Source: Curtobacterium sp. VKM Ac-1376
GTDB lineage: Bacteria > Actinomycetota > Actinomycetes > Actinomycetales > Microbacteriaceae
Direction: 5' to 3'
DNA length: 49,984 bases
Assembly: GCF_015351025.1 (NCBI RefSeq)
Contig: NZ_JADKRV010000020.1
Coordinates: 1 to 49,984, forward strand
In this document: positions 8,074-17,043 of the stretch, piece after piece
Position numbering within the stretch: position 1 is the stretch's first letter
Layout of the letters: each line of letters begins with the position of its first letter
Position numbers and translations under genes: made by a program
The notes under the pieces: generated by a model
What the model saw: only the letters and a program-made list of their open reading frames with translations
The model's database searches: none
Told to the model about the DNA's origin: nothing

Positions 8074-8985
8074 TCAGCTCTTGACCGCGCCCTGCGTCAC
8101 ACCGCTGATGACCCAGCGCTGCGCGAACAGGTAGACGATGATCGTCGGTGCCATCGCCATGAGGTACGAGGCGAAGGCGACGTTGTAGTTGGTGCCGAAC
8201 TGACTCTGGAAGATGTTCTGCACCACGGGCAGGGTCTGCAGTCCCGGGTCCGCAGTGATGAGCGAGGGCATCATGAAGTCGTTCCACGACGCCAGGAACG
8301 CGAAGATGCCGACGGTCGCGTTCATCGGGCCGAGCAGGGGCAGGATGATCCGCCAGAAGATCTGCCACGTCGACGCCCCGTCGATGCGGGCGCTCTCCTC
8401 GAGCTCCACCGGGATGGACCGCAGGTACGCCGAGTACAGCAGCACGCTGAACGACAGTTGGAACATGGCGTGGAGGATCCCGACGCCGATCGGGTTGTCG
8501 AGCCCCATCTCGGCGGTCAGTTTGATCTGCGGCAGCGCCACCACGGGGAACGGCAGGAACATCGCCGCGAGCAGGTACACGAACGAGTACCGGAAGAACC
8601 GCTTGTGCCAGTTCCGGACGATCGCGTACGAGGCGAACGAGCTGAGCAGCAACGTCGCGACGACGGTGAGCGCCGCGACGCCGAGCGACACCGAGAACGA
8701 GACCGGGAACCGGGTGAGCTGCCAGGCCTCGGCGAACGAACCCGGGTTGAGCGGGAACGGCAGCGAGAGCGCGTTGCCGTCGACGGACTGCTCGGTCGTC
8801 TTGAACGCCATCGAGAGGGTCACGTACAGCGGGATCAGCACGGTCAGCGACGCGAGGCCGAGGACGACGGTGAGGGGCCAGTTCGTGCCGCCGAGGCGAC
8901 GGCGGCGGCTGCGTCCGGATCGGCCGGGGCCGCCGGTGGTCAGGGCGCGGGTGTCGGTCGGGGGTCGTGTGTCGATGGCGGTCAT
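8074..8985 (-). CDS. Carbohydrate ABC transporter permease (MalG type)
   Basis: This 303-residue inner membrane permease of the CUT1 sugar ABC family has about six membrane helices. The first follows an Arg-rich cytoplasmic tail (SRRRRLGGTNWPLTVVLG). The EAA loop that contacts the ATPase is visible at about residues 195-220 (ELEESARIDGASTWQIFWRIILPLLGP). The ATG at 8985 overlaps the stop of the other permease (ATGA). No ATPase gene lies in the operon, so a shared MsiK-like ATPase elsewhere in the genome probably energises the transporter, as is usual for actinobacterial CUT1 systems. Confidence 0.93.
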   Translation of the reverse strand: MTAIDTRPPTDTRALTTGGPGRSGRSRRRRLGGTNWPLTVVLGLASLTVLIPLYVTLSMAFKTTEQSVDGNALSLPFPLNPGSFAEAWQLTRFPVSFSVSLGVAALTVVATLLLSSFASYAIVRNWHKRFFRYSFVYLLAAMFLPFPVVALPQIKLTAEMGLDNPIGVGILHAMFQLSFSVLLYSAYLRSIPVELEESARIDGASTWQIFWRIILPLLGPMNATVGIFAFLASWNDFMMPSLITADPGLQTLPVVQNIFQSQFGTNYNVAFASYLMAMAPTIIVYLFAQRWVISGVTQGAVKS

Positions 8986-9953
8986 GCGAGTCGCAGGTTC
9001 CTTCCGCGGGTCGCCGCGAGCTGCAGCACGGAGATGAGGACGGTGATGATGAAGAAGACGGTCGCGTTCGCCATCTGGTAGGCGTAGTCGCCGCCGGTGA
9101 AGCCGCCGAAGATGGTCATCGCGACGCTGCTCGTCGCACTCCCCGGGCCGCCGTTGGTCAGCCCGACGATGACGTCGTACGCGCCGAGGTAGCCCTTCAC
9201 GCCGAGCACCGTGTTGATGACGATGAAGCCTCCGAGCAGCGGGAGCGTGATCGCTCGCAGCTGCTTCCAGCCGGTCGCGCCGTCGAGGGAGCTGGCTTCG
9301 TAGAGCTCCTCGGGGATCGAGGTGAGGCCGGCCGTGTAGATGAGCAGCGCGCCGGGCACCGTCTGCCAGGCGGACACGATGACGATCGCGAGCCACGCCA
9401 GGTTCGGGTCGCCGAGGATGCTCTGCTCGAGCGGCCCGAACCCGATGCTCGTGGCCATGGCCGGCACCGTGTTCGCGAACAGGAAGTTGAACACGTAGGC
9501 GACGACGATCCCCGAGATCACCATCGGGATCACGAAGATCGAGCGCAGACCTGCGGCGAACCGGATCCGCTTCGCCAGCGCGATCGCGAGTGTCAGGGCG
9601 ATGACCTGCGTCACGATCACCGTCACCACCGCGAAGCCGAGCGTGAACCCGTACGAGGCCAGGATCGCCGGGTCGGAGACGAGCGCCCGGTAGTTCTCGA
9701 GGCCCAGGAAGTCCCACTGCCCGAAGCCGAGGTAGTCGGTGAAGCTGTAGAAGACACCGACGCAGGCCGGGGCGACGACGAACGCCGTGAACAGCACGAG
9801 GGCCGGCACGAGGAACAGGTAGTACATGCCCTCGGTGCGGCTGAGCGAGCCGACAGCGCGAGAGCCCGGACGGCGGTGGGTGCGGGAGGCCGCGGTCACG
9901 GGCCCGGACGTCGCCGGGTCGGTGTCGCGGGAGAGCGGGGTCTGCATGGTCAT
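8982..9953 (-). CDS. Carbohydrate ABC transporter permease (MalF type)
   Basis: This 323-residue membrane permease partners the MalG-type protein. It has a hydrophilic N-terminal tail of about 35 residues and then six predicted helices (EGMYYLFLVPALVLFTAF first). The EAA motif appears as EELYEASSLDGATGWKQLRAITLPLL at about residues 215-240. The start at 9953 follows AGGAG at five bases; an ATG two codons later (9947) is the alternative. It lies 25 bases downstream of the solute-binding protein gene, in the order binding protein, MalF type, MalG type, GH31. Confidence 0.93.
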   Translation of the reverse strand: MTMQTPLSRDTDPATSGPVTAASRTHRRPGSRAVGSLSRTEGMYYLFLVPALVLFTAFVVAPACVGVFYSFTDYLGFGQWDFLGLENYRALVSDPAILASYGFTLGFAVVTVIVTQVIALTLAIALAKRIRFAAGLRSIFVIPMVISGIVVAYVFNFLFANTVPAMATSIGFGPLEQSILGDPNLAWLAIVIVSAWQTVPGALLIYTAGLTSIPEELYEASSLDGATGWKQLRAITLPLLGGFIVINTVLGVKGYLGAYDVIVGLTNGGPGSATSSVAMTIFGGFTGGDYAYQMANATVFFIITVLISVLQLAATRGRNLRLA

Positions 9954-9978
9954 GGGAGCTCCTGTGTCCTGGTCCGGC

Positions 9979-11286
9979 TCAGACCGTCGCCGAACGGCCG
10001 GCGAGACGCCGCCAGTCCGAGTCGAGCCGCTGCAGCATCGAGGTGAAGTCTCCACTCCGGATCGCCGACTGCAGGTAGTTCCCGAGCGGGATCGACGTGG
10101 GGATGAAGGTGCCGGCGCCCTGGTAGAACGCGGCGTCGTCGACGTACTGCTGCAGCCCGGCGAGGCGCTCGTCCTGCTGCGGCGGCGCGTCCTTCGTGGG
10201 TGAGTACGCCAGGTTGTCGCGGTTGTACGCGTCGATGACGTCGGGCTGCATGAGGAACTCGACGAGCTCCTTCGCCTCGTCCGGGTGCTCCGATGCGGTC
10301 GGGATCCAGAGACCGAGGTCGATGTTGACGCGCGCCTTCCGGTCCGCCGGGTCGTTCGACACCGGCAGCGCGAACGTGCCGACGGGCAGCTTCTCGTCGA
10401 TGAGGGCGATCTGCCCGAGCGCCCACGGGCCCTGCAGGTACATCGCAGCCTGGCCCCTGCCGAACGCGAGGTTGCCGTCGGCGTAGGCGCGAGTGGCGTG
10501 GTCGCGGTTGAAGAACGACGAGATCGTCTTCGCGCGCTCCATCGGCACTGCGAAGTCCTTCTCGAAGGACACCTCGGAGTCGGGGCCGACGTCGGTGCCG
10601 AGGGCCTTCATCTTCCGGAAGAACGCGCCGGTGTCGACGAGGCTGCCGACCGAGTAGTCGAACAGGCCCTGCCAGAGCGTCCACGTGTCGCGGTCGGTGG
10701 CGTAGATCGGGGTGATGCCGGCCTTCTGCAGGGTCCGGCAGACCTCGACGAACTCGTCCCAGGTCGTCGGGACGGGCAGGTCGTGATCGGCGAAGATCCG
10801 CTTGTTGTAGATGACGCCGGCAGCCGCGAGCGAGTACGGCAGGACGCTCGTGCGGTCCTCGAACTTGGCGTACTGGTTCGTCAGGGTGTCGATGTCGGGA
10901 CGGACGCGTGCTGCCGACGGAAGGTCGCTGAGGTCACTGAGGACGCCACGCGAGATGTAGCGCGCCAGCTCGAGGTTGTCGTTGAAGCAGCCGACGTCGG
11001 CCGGCTCCCCCCGCACGAACTGCGGCGCGATCGCGCCCGTCGTGTCGTGCACGACGGACAGGCGCGGGTGTCCCTGCTCGAACGTCCGGAGCAGCTTGTC
11101 GAAGTACGCGATGACCTCCTGCTTCTGCTCGTAGAAGCGGAGCGTCGTGGCACCGCTCGCGGCACCACCGGGCGTCGCACACCCGGCGAGCGCCATCGTG
11201 CCGAGTGCGATGCCACCGGCCGCACCGGCGAGGAACCCCCGCCGACTCACCGCTGCCTGGAGTGTTGCGGTCCTGCTTCCCACCAT
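9979..11286 (-). CDS. Extracellular sugar-binding lipoprotein of the ABC transporter
   Basis: This 435-residue family 1 extracellular solute-binding protein captures the sugar outside the cell. The N-terminus combines a twin-arginine-like motif (SRRGFLAGAAGG, about residues 14-25) with a lipobox LAGC (Cys near residue 35), so it is probably exported folded and then lipid-anchored. The body shows the usual pattern of these proteins (YNKRIFADHDLPVPTTWDEF near residue 170; QGPWALGQI near residue 285). It is the first gene of the operon and starts at the ATG at 11286, 40 bases downstream of a LacI-type operator palindrome. Confidence 0.92.
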   Translation of the reverse strand: MVGSRTATLQAAVSRRGFLAGAAGGIALGTMALAGCATPGGAASGATTLRFYEQKQEVIAYFDKLLRTFEQGHPRLSVVHDTTGAIAPQFVRGEPADVGCFNDNLELARYISRGVLSDLSDLPSAARVRPDIDTLTNQYAKFEDRTSVLPYSLAAAGVIYNKRIFADHDLPVPTTWDEFVEVCRTLQKAGITPIYATDRDTWTLWQGLFDYSVGSLVDTGAFFRKMKALGTDVGPDSEVSFEKDFAVPMERAKTISSFFNRDHATRAYADGNLAFGRGQAAMYLQGPWALGQIALIDEKLPVGTFALPVSNDPADRKARVNIDLGLWIPTASEHPDEAKELVEFLMQPDVIDAYNRDNLAYSPTKDAPPQQDERLAGLQQYVDDAAFYQGAGTFIPTSIPLGNYLQSAIRSGDFTSMLQRLDSDWRRLAGRSATV

Positions 11287-11326
11287 CGGGTCTCTCCCTC
11301 GTCGCGCATCGTCGCGCAGGCTCCTG

Positions 11327-11361
11327 TTTACAGCGCTGTAAAGCGTACGTCAACGTTGTAA
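11327..11361 (-). promoter_or_regulatory. Tandem LacI-type operators before the sugar ABC/GH31 operon
   Basis: A perfect 16-base palindrome TTTACAGCGCTGTAAA lies at 11327-11342. A second, weaker copy on the minus strand (TTACAACGTTGAC, 11349-11361) has its centre 20 bases away, about two helical turns. Both keep the central CG and TTACA half-sites typical of LacI-family operators. The spacing suits cooperative binding on one face of the DNA just upstream of the binding-protein gene. Confidence 0.75.
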
Positions 11362-11391
11362 TCGCGCGTGGCGGTGATCGCAGGCCCGTCA

Positions 11392-11431
11392 GACGGGAGG
11401 CGCGTCGCCAGCCGGCACCGCGCCTCCCGTC
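11392..11431. repeat. Degenerate copy of the terminator-like palindrome
   Basis: The outer arms match the family seen elsewhere (GACGGGAGGCGCG and its complement), while the centre has diverged (TCGCCAGCCGGCA). It lies upstream of two divergent operons rather than at a gene end, so it may be a remnant or an insulator. Confidence 0.5.
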
Positions 11432-11503
11432 CGCGCACCGTGCTCCGACCCGCACCCGGTGCGCGGTCGCGGGCCGGATGTGTGGCCGGCAACCGTGCAC
11501 GAA

Positions 11504-11531
11504 CAGCACGCAGCACGCAGCACGCAGCACG
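11504..11531. repeat. Tandem heptamer repeat (CAGCACG x4)
   Basis: Four exact copies of CAGCACG, followed by CAGCAG, lie about 70 bases upstream of the YrhK-like gene. Seven-base slippage repeats can vary in copy number and alter promoter spacing. Confidence 0.7.
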
Positions 11532-11598
11532 CAGCAGACAGGACGCACAGCAGCGGCACATCAACCGGGACACGGTCCGGTCCTGACAGGATCGGGGC

Positions 11599-11883
11599 AT
11601 GGCACAGGACGAGCAGGACGTCGCGCTGCGCGTCGGACACGACGAACTCCGCATCCGCGGGGTGTACGAGACCATCAGCATCATCAACGACGTGATGGTG
11701 GCACTCTGGTTCGTCGTCGGCAGCATCCTCTTCTTCTCGGAGAGCACCACCACCACCGGGACCTGGTTGTTCCTGATCGGCAGCATCCAGCTCCTCGTCC
11801 GCCCGCTCATCCGGCTGTCCCGTCGCGTGCACCTCGGCCGGGCCGGTGGGGGCAGCCCGAACGAGACGGCCCGCGACTTCTGA
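11599..11883 (+). CDS. YrhK-like small membrane protein
   Basis: This 94-residue protein has two membrane helices (about residues 31-48, VMVALWFVVGSILFF, and 53-72, TWLFLIGSIQLLVRPLIRL). The block YETISIINDVMVALWFVVGS followed by FFSES resembles the YrhK domain, found in small bacterial membrane proteins of unknown function. It starts at the ATG at 11599 after CAGGAT and six bases, which suggests a leaderless transcript. It lies 46 bases upstream of the BCCT transporter gene on the same strand and may be co-transcribed with it. Confidence 0.75.
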   Translation: MAQDEQDVALRVGHDELRIRGVYETISIINDVMVALWFVVGSILFFSESTTTTGTWLFLIGSIQLLVRPLIRLSRRVHLGRAGGGSPNETARDF

Positions 11884-11929
11884 CCGCAAGGCGCGTCTGG
11901 TGGAACACACAGGATCGCGAGCAGGCACC

Positions 11930-13771
11930 ATGGACTGCATGGAACGCACCACTCCACCCCTGCCCGACCCCGTCACCACGACTCCGCAGTTGCGGCGGTG
12001 GGTGTTCTGGCCCGCCGCCGTGATCGTGCTCGGGTTCGTGGCGTTCACCCTGATCTCCCCGTCCACGGCGGAGGCGATGTTCCTCGGTCTGCAGGACGGC
12101 ATCGTCAGGAACTTCAGCTGGTACTACGTGCTGATCGCCGCGTTCTTCGTCGGCTTCTCACTGTTCGTCGGGTTCAGCCGCTTCGGTGACATCAAGCTCG
12201 GCAAGGACCAGGACGAGCCCGAGTTCTCGACCGGGTCGTGGTTCGCACTGCTCTTCGCCGCCGGCATGGGCATCGGGCTCGTGTTCTACGGCGTCTCCGA
12301 GCCCCTCAGCCACTTCGCCTCCCCCCGCCCCGGCGTCACCGGCACCGAGAACGAGCTCGCGCAGCAGGCCCTGACCCAGACGTTCCTGCACTGGGGCCTG
12401 CACGCGTGGGCGATCTACGTCGTGCTCGGCCTCGCCCTGGCCTACGCGATCCACCGCCGGGGCCGCCCGGTGTCGATCCGCTGGGCCCTCGAACCGCTGC
12501 TCGGCAACCGCGTGCGCGGCGGCTGGGGCAACCTCATCGACGTGATCGCCCTCGTCGGCACGCTGTTCGGTGTCGCGACCTCGCTCGGCCTCGGCGTCAT
12601 CCAGATCGGCGCCGGGCTCGAGAGCGCCGGCATCGCCGACAGCAGCATCGTCAGCCAGATCGCGATCATCGCGGTCATCACCGCCGTCACGATCGTCTCG
12701 CTCGTCACCGGCGTCACCAAGGGCATGAAGATCCTGTCGAACTTCAACCTGCTGCTCGCCGCAGCACTGCTGCTGTTCGTGCTCATCGTCGGTCCGACGC
12801 AGTTCCTGCTCCGTGACTTCGTGCAGTCGATCGGCTCCTACCTGCAGAACCTCGTCGGTCTGTCGTTCAACGTCACCGCGCAGCAGGGTGCAGAGGGCGT
12901 GGCCTGGCAGGGTGCCTGGACCACCTTCTACTGGGGTTGGTGGATGTCGTGGGCGCCGTTCGTCGGCGTCTTCATCGCCCGCATCTCGAAGGGGCGCACG
13001 GTCCGCCAGTTCGTGTTCGGCGTCCTCCTGGTCCCGACCGCGCTCACGTTCCTGTGGTTCGCCGTCCTCGGCGGTGCCGCCATCCACCGCGAGACCGACG
13101 GCACCGGCGGGCTGGTCGGTGCCGACGGTTCGGTCGACCTCGAGGGCTCCCTGTTCACGCTGCTCGGTGGCCTGCCCGCCGGCATGGTGCTCACCTTCGG
13201 CGCCATCCTCCTCATCGGTGTCTTCTTCGTGACGTCCTCGGACTCCGGCTCCCTCGTGATGGCCATGATCGCGTCGGGTGGGGACATCGAGCCGAAGAAC
13301 TGGCTGCGGGTCTTCTTCGCCGGCGTCTCCGCCCTGCTCGCGGTGGCGCTGCTCCTGAGCGGCGGACTGAACGCGCTCAAGACGGCGGCGATCACCACCG
13401 CGCTGCCCTTCAGCGTCGTCCTGCTGCTGACGTGCTGGTCGACGATCATCGCCTTCACCCGGGAACGACGGGCCTACGACAAGGCCGAGCGCGAGGTCCT
13501 GCTCGAGCACGTCGGCGCCTACTACGGGCTCGAGGTCGAAGCGCCGGCGGAGCGAACGCCGCGGTCCGGTCTCGGCCGTCCGTGGGCCGCGGTGCGGAAC
13601 CGCGTGCGCGGAGGGCGGGCAGCGGGGGCGCCGCCGGTCGACCCCGGATCGCTCGAAGACTCCGCCGTCCGGACGGAGACGATCTCGCCGGACCCCGCGG
13701 TCGACCCGACCCTCGACTCCACCCCGGCGAACGAGAGCGGCCCTCGCCGCACGGAGGACGGACCCGCCTGA
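11930..13771 (+). CDS. BCCT family transporter (betaine/carnitine/choline type)
   Basis: This 613-residue membrane transporter has twelve predicted helices and takes up glycine betaine or a related trimethylammonium solute, usually for osmoprotection. The signature is clear: GWWMSWAPFVGVFIARISKGRT near residue 340, and the early block FAAGMGIGLVFYGVSEPLSHF near residue 110. A long hydrophilic C-terminal tail (from about residue 525, rich in Arg, Pro and Asp) resembles the regulatory osmosensing tails of this family. I used the ATG at 11930; the in-frame ATG at 11939 (MERTTPPL) is equally possible because neither has a strong ribosome binding site. Confidence 0.92.
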   Translation: MDCMERTTPPLPDPVTTTPQLRRWVFWPAAVIVLGFVAFTLISPSTAEAMFLGLQDGIVRNFSWYYVLIAAFFVGFSLFVGFSRFGDIKLGKDQDEPEFSTGSWFALLFAAGMGIGLVFYGVSEPLSHFASPRPGVTGTENELAQQALTQTFLHWGLHAWAIYVVLGLALAYAIHRRGRPVSIRWALEPLLGNRVRGGWGNLIDVIALVGTLFGVATSLGLGVIQIGAGLESAGIADSSIVSQIAIIAVITAVTIVSLVTGVTKGMKILSNFNLLLAAALLLFVLIVGPTQFLLRDFVQSIGSYLQNLVGLSFNVTAQQGAEGVAWQGAWTTFYWGWWMSWAPFVGVFIARISKGRTVRQFVFGVLLVPTALTFLWFAVLGGAAIHRETDGTGGLVGADGSVDLEGSLFTLLGGLPAGMVLTFGAILLIGVFFVTSSDSGSLVMAMIASGGDIEPKNWLRVFFAGVSALLAVALLLSGGLNALKTAAITTALPFSVVLLLTCWSTIIAFTRERRAYDKAEREVLLEHVGAYYGLEVEAPAERTPRSGLGRPWAAVRNRVRGGRAAGAPPVDPGSLEDSAVRTETISPDPAVDPTLDSTPANESGPRRTEDGPA

Positions 13772-13841
13772 CGCCGCGAGGCGCGATCCACTCGGCGCGG
13801 TCCTGCGGACAACGACTCGGAGCAGGACCAGGGTTGCAGGG

Positions 13842-15042
13842 GTGGATCTGCTCGTGTCGTTCGCCGTCGTGCTGGTCGTCGCCGTCGCCATCTCCGCCGT
13901 GGCCGGACGAACGATCGTCTCGACCACCGTCCTGTTCCTGGTGGCGGGGTTCGTGCTGGGTTCCGGGGTGACGGACGTCATCGAGTTGGCACCGGACGAT
14001 CCGATCGTGAACACGATCTCCGAGATCGCCCTCTTCACGGTGCTCTTCACGGACGGGCAGCAGATCGGGGTCCGCGACCTCCGGCGCGCATGGCGGCTCC
14101 CCCGGACGTGCGCTGCTGTTCGGGTTGCCGCTGACCCTGGCGGTCAGTGCCGTGCTCGGTGTGTGGCTCCTCGGGCTGTCCTGGCCGCAGGCGCTCCTGG
14201 TCGCAGCGGTGCTCGCGCCGACGGATCCGGTGTTCGCCTCCGCGATCGTCGGCCGCAAGGAGATCCCCGCCCGCACCAGGAGCCTGCTCAACGTCGAATC
14301 CGGCCTGAACGACGGCCTGGCACTCCCGCTCGTCCTGGTGTTCCTCGCCGTCGCTTCCGGGCAGCGGACCGACCCGTGGGCGCTCGCCGGTGAGCTCCTG
14401 CTCGGCATCGCCCTGGGAGTGGGGATCCCGGTGCTCGTGCGGCTGTTGTTCGCGTTGCCGTTCATCACCGCGACGCCGCTGTACGCGACGCTCACACCGG
14501 TCGCCGTGGGGCTGCTGACCTTCGGTCTGGCGCACCAACTCGACGGCAACCTCTACCTCGCCGCCTTCGCGTCGGGGATCACGATCGCGAGCATCGCGCC
14601 GCAGACGAGAGACGCGTTCCACGAGTTCGGCGAGCTTGTCAGCGAGCTGGTGAAGCTGCTCGCCATCCTCGTCTTCGGTGCCCTGATCAGCCCCGCGATC
14701 CTCGGCGACGTAGGGCTGCCCGGGTACCTGTTCGCGATCCTCTTGCTCGTCCTCGCGCGGCCCGTCGCCGTCGGGGTGGCGCTCCTGCGGAGTGGGTTGG
14801 ACCGGTGGGAACGCCTGACGGTCGCATGGTTCGGCCCGAAGGGATTCGCCAGTGTCCTCTACGGCCTGCTGGTCCTGGACAGCGCGGTACCCGAAGCGGG
14901 CATGCTGTTCCACGTCATCGTGGTCGCGGTCGTCCTGTCGATCGTGGCGCACTCCTCCACGGACGTCCCCATCGCCGATGCCTTCGGTCGCCGCAGCGCC
15001 CGGGAGGACCGCGAGCAGCGGGCGGTTGTCGACACCGCTTGA
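13842..15042 (+). pseudogene. CPA1-type Na+/H+ antiporter gene with frameshift at a C5 run
   Basis: Two overlapping reading frames together encode one cation:proton antiporter of about 399 residues. The first frame (from the GTG at 13842) gives the first helices and runs to LRRAWRLP. The second frame then continues GRALLFGLPLTLAVSA and holds the conserved blocks APTDPVFASAIVG and LNVESGLNDGLALP, expected in CPA1 ion-binding helices. Deleting one C from the CCCCC run at 14099-14103 joins the two frames exactly. So either a base was inserted (true mutation, phase variation or a sequencing error), or only the product of a second, internal start is made. An intact protein would export Na+ or K+ in exchange for protons. 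I list it as broken because that is what the sequence shows. Confidence 0.8.
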
Positions 15043-15122
15043 GTCCGTGATCCCGACGCGTCGCTACCATGGCCCGCGCCGGACGCCGCCGCACCGGGCC
15101 CACGGACGAGGGAGAGCAGATC

Positions 15123-15626
15123 ATGTGGTTCGACACCTGGAGTGCCCTCGGGCGGATCCTCCTGATCGGGGTCGCGGCGTACGCCCTGGTGGTCTGTGTG
15201 ATCAGGATCTCCGGCAAGCGCACACTCAGTCAGTTGAACGCCTTCGACTTCATCGTGACGGTGGCACTCGGTTCGACGCTGGCGACGATCCTGCTCAGCA
15301 AGGACGTCTCGTGGGCGGAAGGCGCGCTGGCGCTCGCGCTCCTCGCCGGCCTCCAGCTCGTCCTCGCGCTGCTCTCCTCGCGGGTCCCGGCTTTCCGCAG
15401 CGTCGTCACCGCCCGACCAGCCCTGGTCCTGTCACACGGACGGATCGACACCGAGGCGCTCCGGAAGAACCGCCTCGCCCGGTCCGAGGTGTTCCAGGCG
15501 ATCCGGAGCAGCGGGATCGGAGACGTCACGGACGTCGCCGCGGTGCTCCTCGAGACGAACGGGACCCTGAGCGTGATCACCGAGCAGCAGTTCGGTGACG
15601 GCTCCGCCCTCGACGAGGTGCCGTGA
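15123..15626 (+). CDS. DUF421 (YetF-like) membrane protein
   Basis: This 167-residue protein has three N-terminal membrane helices (about residues 8-26, 40-58 and 65-82) and a small cytoplasmic domain typical of the YetF/DUF421 family. Diagnostic stretches are VIRISGKRTLSQLNAFDFIVTVALGS and RPALVLSHGRIDTEALRKNRL. The function of the family is not established; members affect spore or envelope properties in Bacillus. The start at 15123 follows GGGAGAG. The gene follows the broken antiporter by 80 bases and ends before a large palindromic terminator shared with the convergent LtrA gene. Confidence 0.85.
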   Translation: MWFDTWSALGRILLIGVAAYALVVCVIRISGKRTLSQLNAFDFIVTVALGSTLATILLSKDVSWAEGALALALLAGLQLVLALLSSRVPAFRSVVTARPALVLSHGRIDTEALRKNRLARSEVFQAIRSSGIGDVTDVAAVLLETNGTLSVITEQQFGDGSALDEVP

Positions 15627-15707
15627 CCTCGAGCGCCGATCGGCGCATCGCGAGGAGCAGCGGCGCAGGCGTCTCCGGAACAGGCCGCGGTCCGTCGACG
15701 TGGCCGA

Positions 15708-15757
15708 CGGCGGACGGGAGGCGCGGTGCGGGCCCGCACCGCGCCTCCCGTCCGCCG
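15708..15757. terminator. Bidirectional terminator, perfect 50-base palindrome
   Basis: Arms 15708-15732 and 15733-15757 are fully complementary (CGGCGGACGGGAGGCGCGG inward, centre GCGGGCCCGC). It lies between the convergent DUF421 and LtrA genes. Confidence 0.75.
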
Positions 15758-15762
15758 CCCGG

Positions 15763-16917
15763 TCAGGTGTCGGACCGCGCGGACGCGACCTCGAGCGTCA
15801 CGACGACCGCCGCGACGGCGAGCGCCGTCACCGGCAGCGACACGGCCGGCAGCGCGATGGACGCGAGGACCACGAGCGTCAGCCCCACGACCACCAGGTT
15901 CGCGCGGACCGACAGCGACGGGCGGATCGCGAGCGCCCAGATCGACAGCACGAAGACCGCGACCGGCACGGCCACCGTCGCGGCGACCGACGCCGACGAC
16001 AGGTCGACGCGGCCGGCATCGGCGCTGACGGCGACCTCGATGCCGGCCGGCAGCGCCCCGGCGGCGGCGAAGACGAAGTAGTGGCCGTAGCCGAACACGA
16101 GCGCCGTCGGCAGCGACCGGATGTGCGCGTGCTGCTCGCGCGAGAAGTAGATCCACCACATGCCGACGGTGATCACGAGGCCGCAGCCCGCGAGTGCGAG
16201 CAGGGACCCGAGGTGCTCGGTGTGGTCCAGGGCGTCGATGACGGCACCGGCCGAGGCGACCAGGCCCTCGCCCAGGACGATCAGGGTGAACAGGGAGAAC
16301 CGCTCGGCGAGGTGCCGCGTGTGCCACGGGGCCGTGCCGGTCGACGTCTGCGCCCAGATCGGCACGAGCAGTTCGGCGAGCACGAGGAACGGCGCCGCGG
16401 ACGGCCAGAGGGCGTCGGGCAGGGCGAGCGAGACCACCCAGAGCACCTGGACGACGGTGATCCCGATCGCGCGCCGCATCGCGGTCCCCCGGTAGCGGCT
16501 GGACGACGCCGCGGCGCGGACCCACTGGGCGACGAGCGCCAGTCGCATCACGACGTAGCCGATGATCCCGATCGTGAAGTCGTCGTCGACCATGGCCGAG
16601 TGCACCCCGGCGGCGAGGACGAGCACCCCCGCCATCTGCACGAACGTCATCACGCGGTACAGCCAGTCGTCGGTGTCGAACGACGTGGCGAACCACGTGA
16701 AGTTCATCCACGCCCACCAGATCGAGAAGAACACCAGGCCGTAGGACAGGGCCGCCGAGGTGACGTGCCCCTCGACCTCGATCGCGTGCAGGTTCGTCGC
16801 CGCGAAGCCCACCGCGACGACGAACACCAGGTCGAACAGCAGCTCGAGGGGGCTCGCGGCCCGGTGCCGTTGGTCCGGGTCCCGCGGCGCCATCCGGCGG
16901 AGTCCGATCGTCGGCAT
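15763..16917 (-). CDS. ltrA: Low temperature requirement protein A (LtrA family)
   Basis: This is a polytopic membrane protein of 384 residues with about twelve helices. It carries the family signature near the N-terminus, ASPLELLFDLVFVVAV (about residues 25-40), and WWAWMNFTWFATSFDTDD near residue 75; IVLGEGLVASAG follows in the middle. LtrA was named for a Listeria mutant that needs it at low temperature; its biochemical role is unknown. I chose the ATG at 16917 because a TACCGT box lies seven bases upstream, which fits a leaderless transcript; an ATG eight codons further in (MAPRDPD) is the alternative. Confidence 0.88.
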   Translation of the reverse strand: MPTIGLRRMAPRDPDQRHRAASPLELLFDLVFVVAVGFAATNLHAIEVEGHVTSAALSYGLVFFSIWWAWMNFTWFATSFDTDDWLYRVMTFVQMAGVLVLAAGVHSAMVDDDFTIGIIGYVVMRLALVAQWVRAAASSSRYRGTAMRRAIGITVVQVLWVVSLALPDALWPSAAPFLVLAELLVPIWAQTSTGTAPWHTRHLAERFSLFTLIVLGEGLVASAGAVIDALDHTEHLGSLLALAGCGLVITVGMWWIYFSREQHAHIRSLPTALVFGYGHYFVFAAAGALPAGIEVAVSADAGRVDLSSASVAATVAVPVAVFVLSIWALAIRPSLSVRANLVVVGLTLVVLASIALPAVSLPVTALAVAAVVVTLEVASARSDT

Positions 16918-16924
16918 GGGTGCA

Positions 16925-16930
16925 ACGGTA
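16925..16930 (-). promoter_or_regulatory. -10 box of leaderless promoter for ltrA
   Basis: On the minus strand TACCGT is followed by seven bases and then the ATG at 16917; no Shine-Dalgarno sequence is seen. Confidence 0.45.
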
Positions 16931-16985
16931 GGACCCTGCCCGTCGCGGCGCCAGCGCACAGGTCGTGGTCGGTCTTCGTCGACCA

Positions 16986-17029
16986 GACCGACAACACCCT
17001 CGACGATCTCGTCGAGGGTGTTGTCGGTC
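16986..17029 (-). terminator. Terminator hairpin after the surface protein gene
   Basis: A 19-base perfect stem (GACCGACAACACCCTCGAC and its complement) encloses a six-base loop. It lies 15 bases beyond the stop of the large surface protein, upstream of ltrA. It is unrelated in sequence to the GGACGGGAGGC palindrome family. Confidence 0.75.
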
Positions 17030-17043
17030 AGCGGCAGTGGTGG

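Noticed and set aside
5960..8134. Long open frames on the plus strand opposite the GH31 and permease genes
   Set aside because: They are high-GC shadow frames with Arg/Pro/Gly-rich translations and no start signals; the minus-strand frames match known families.
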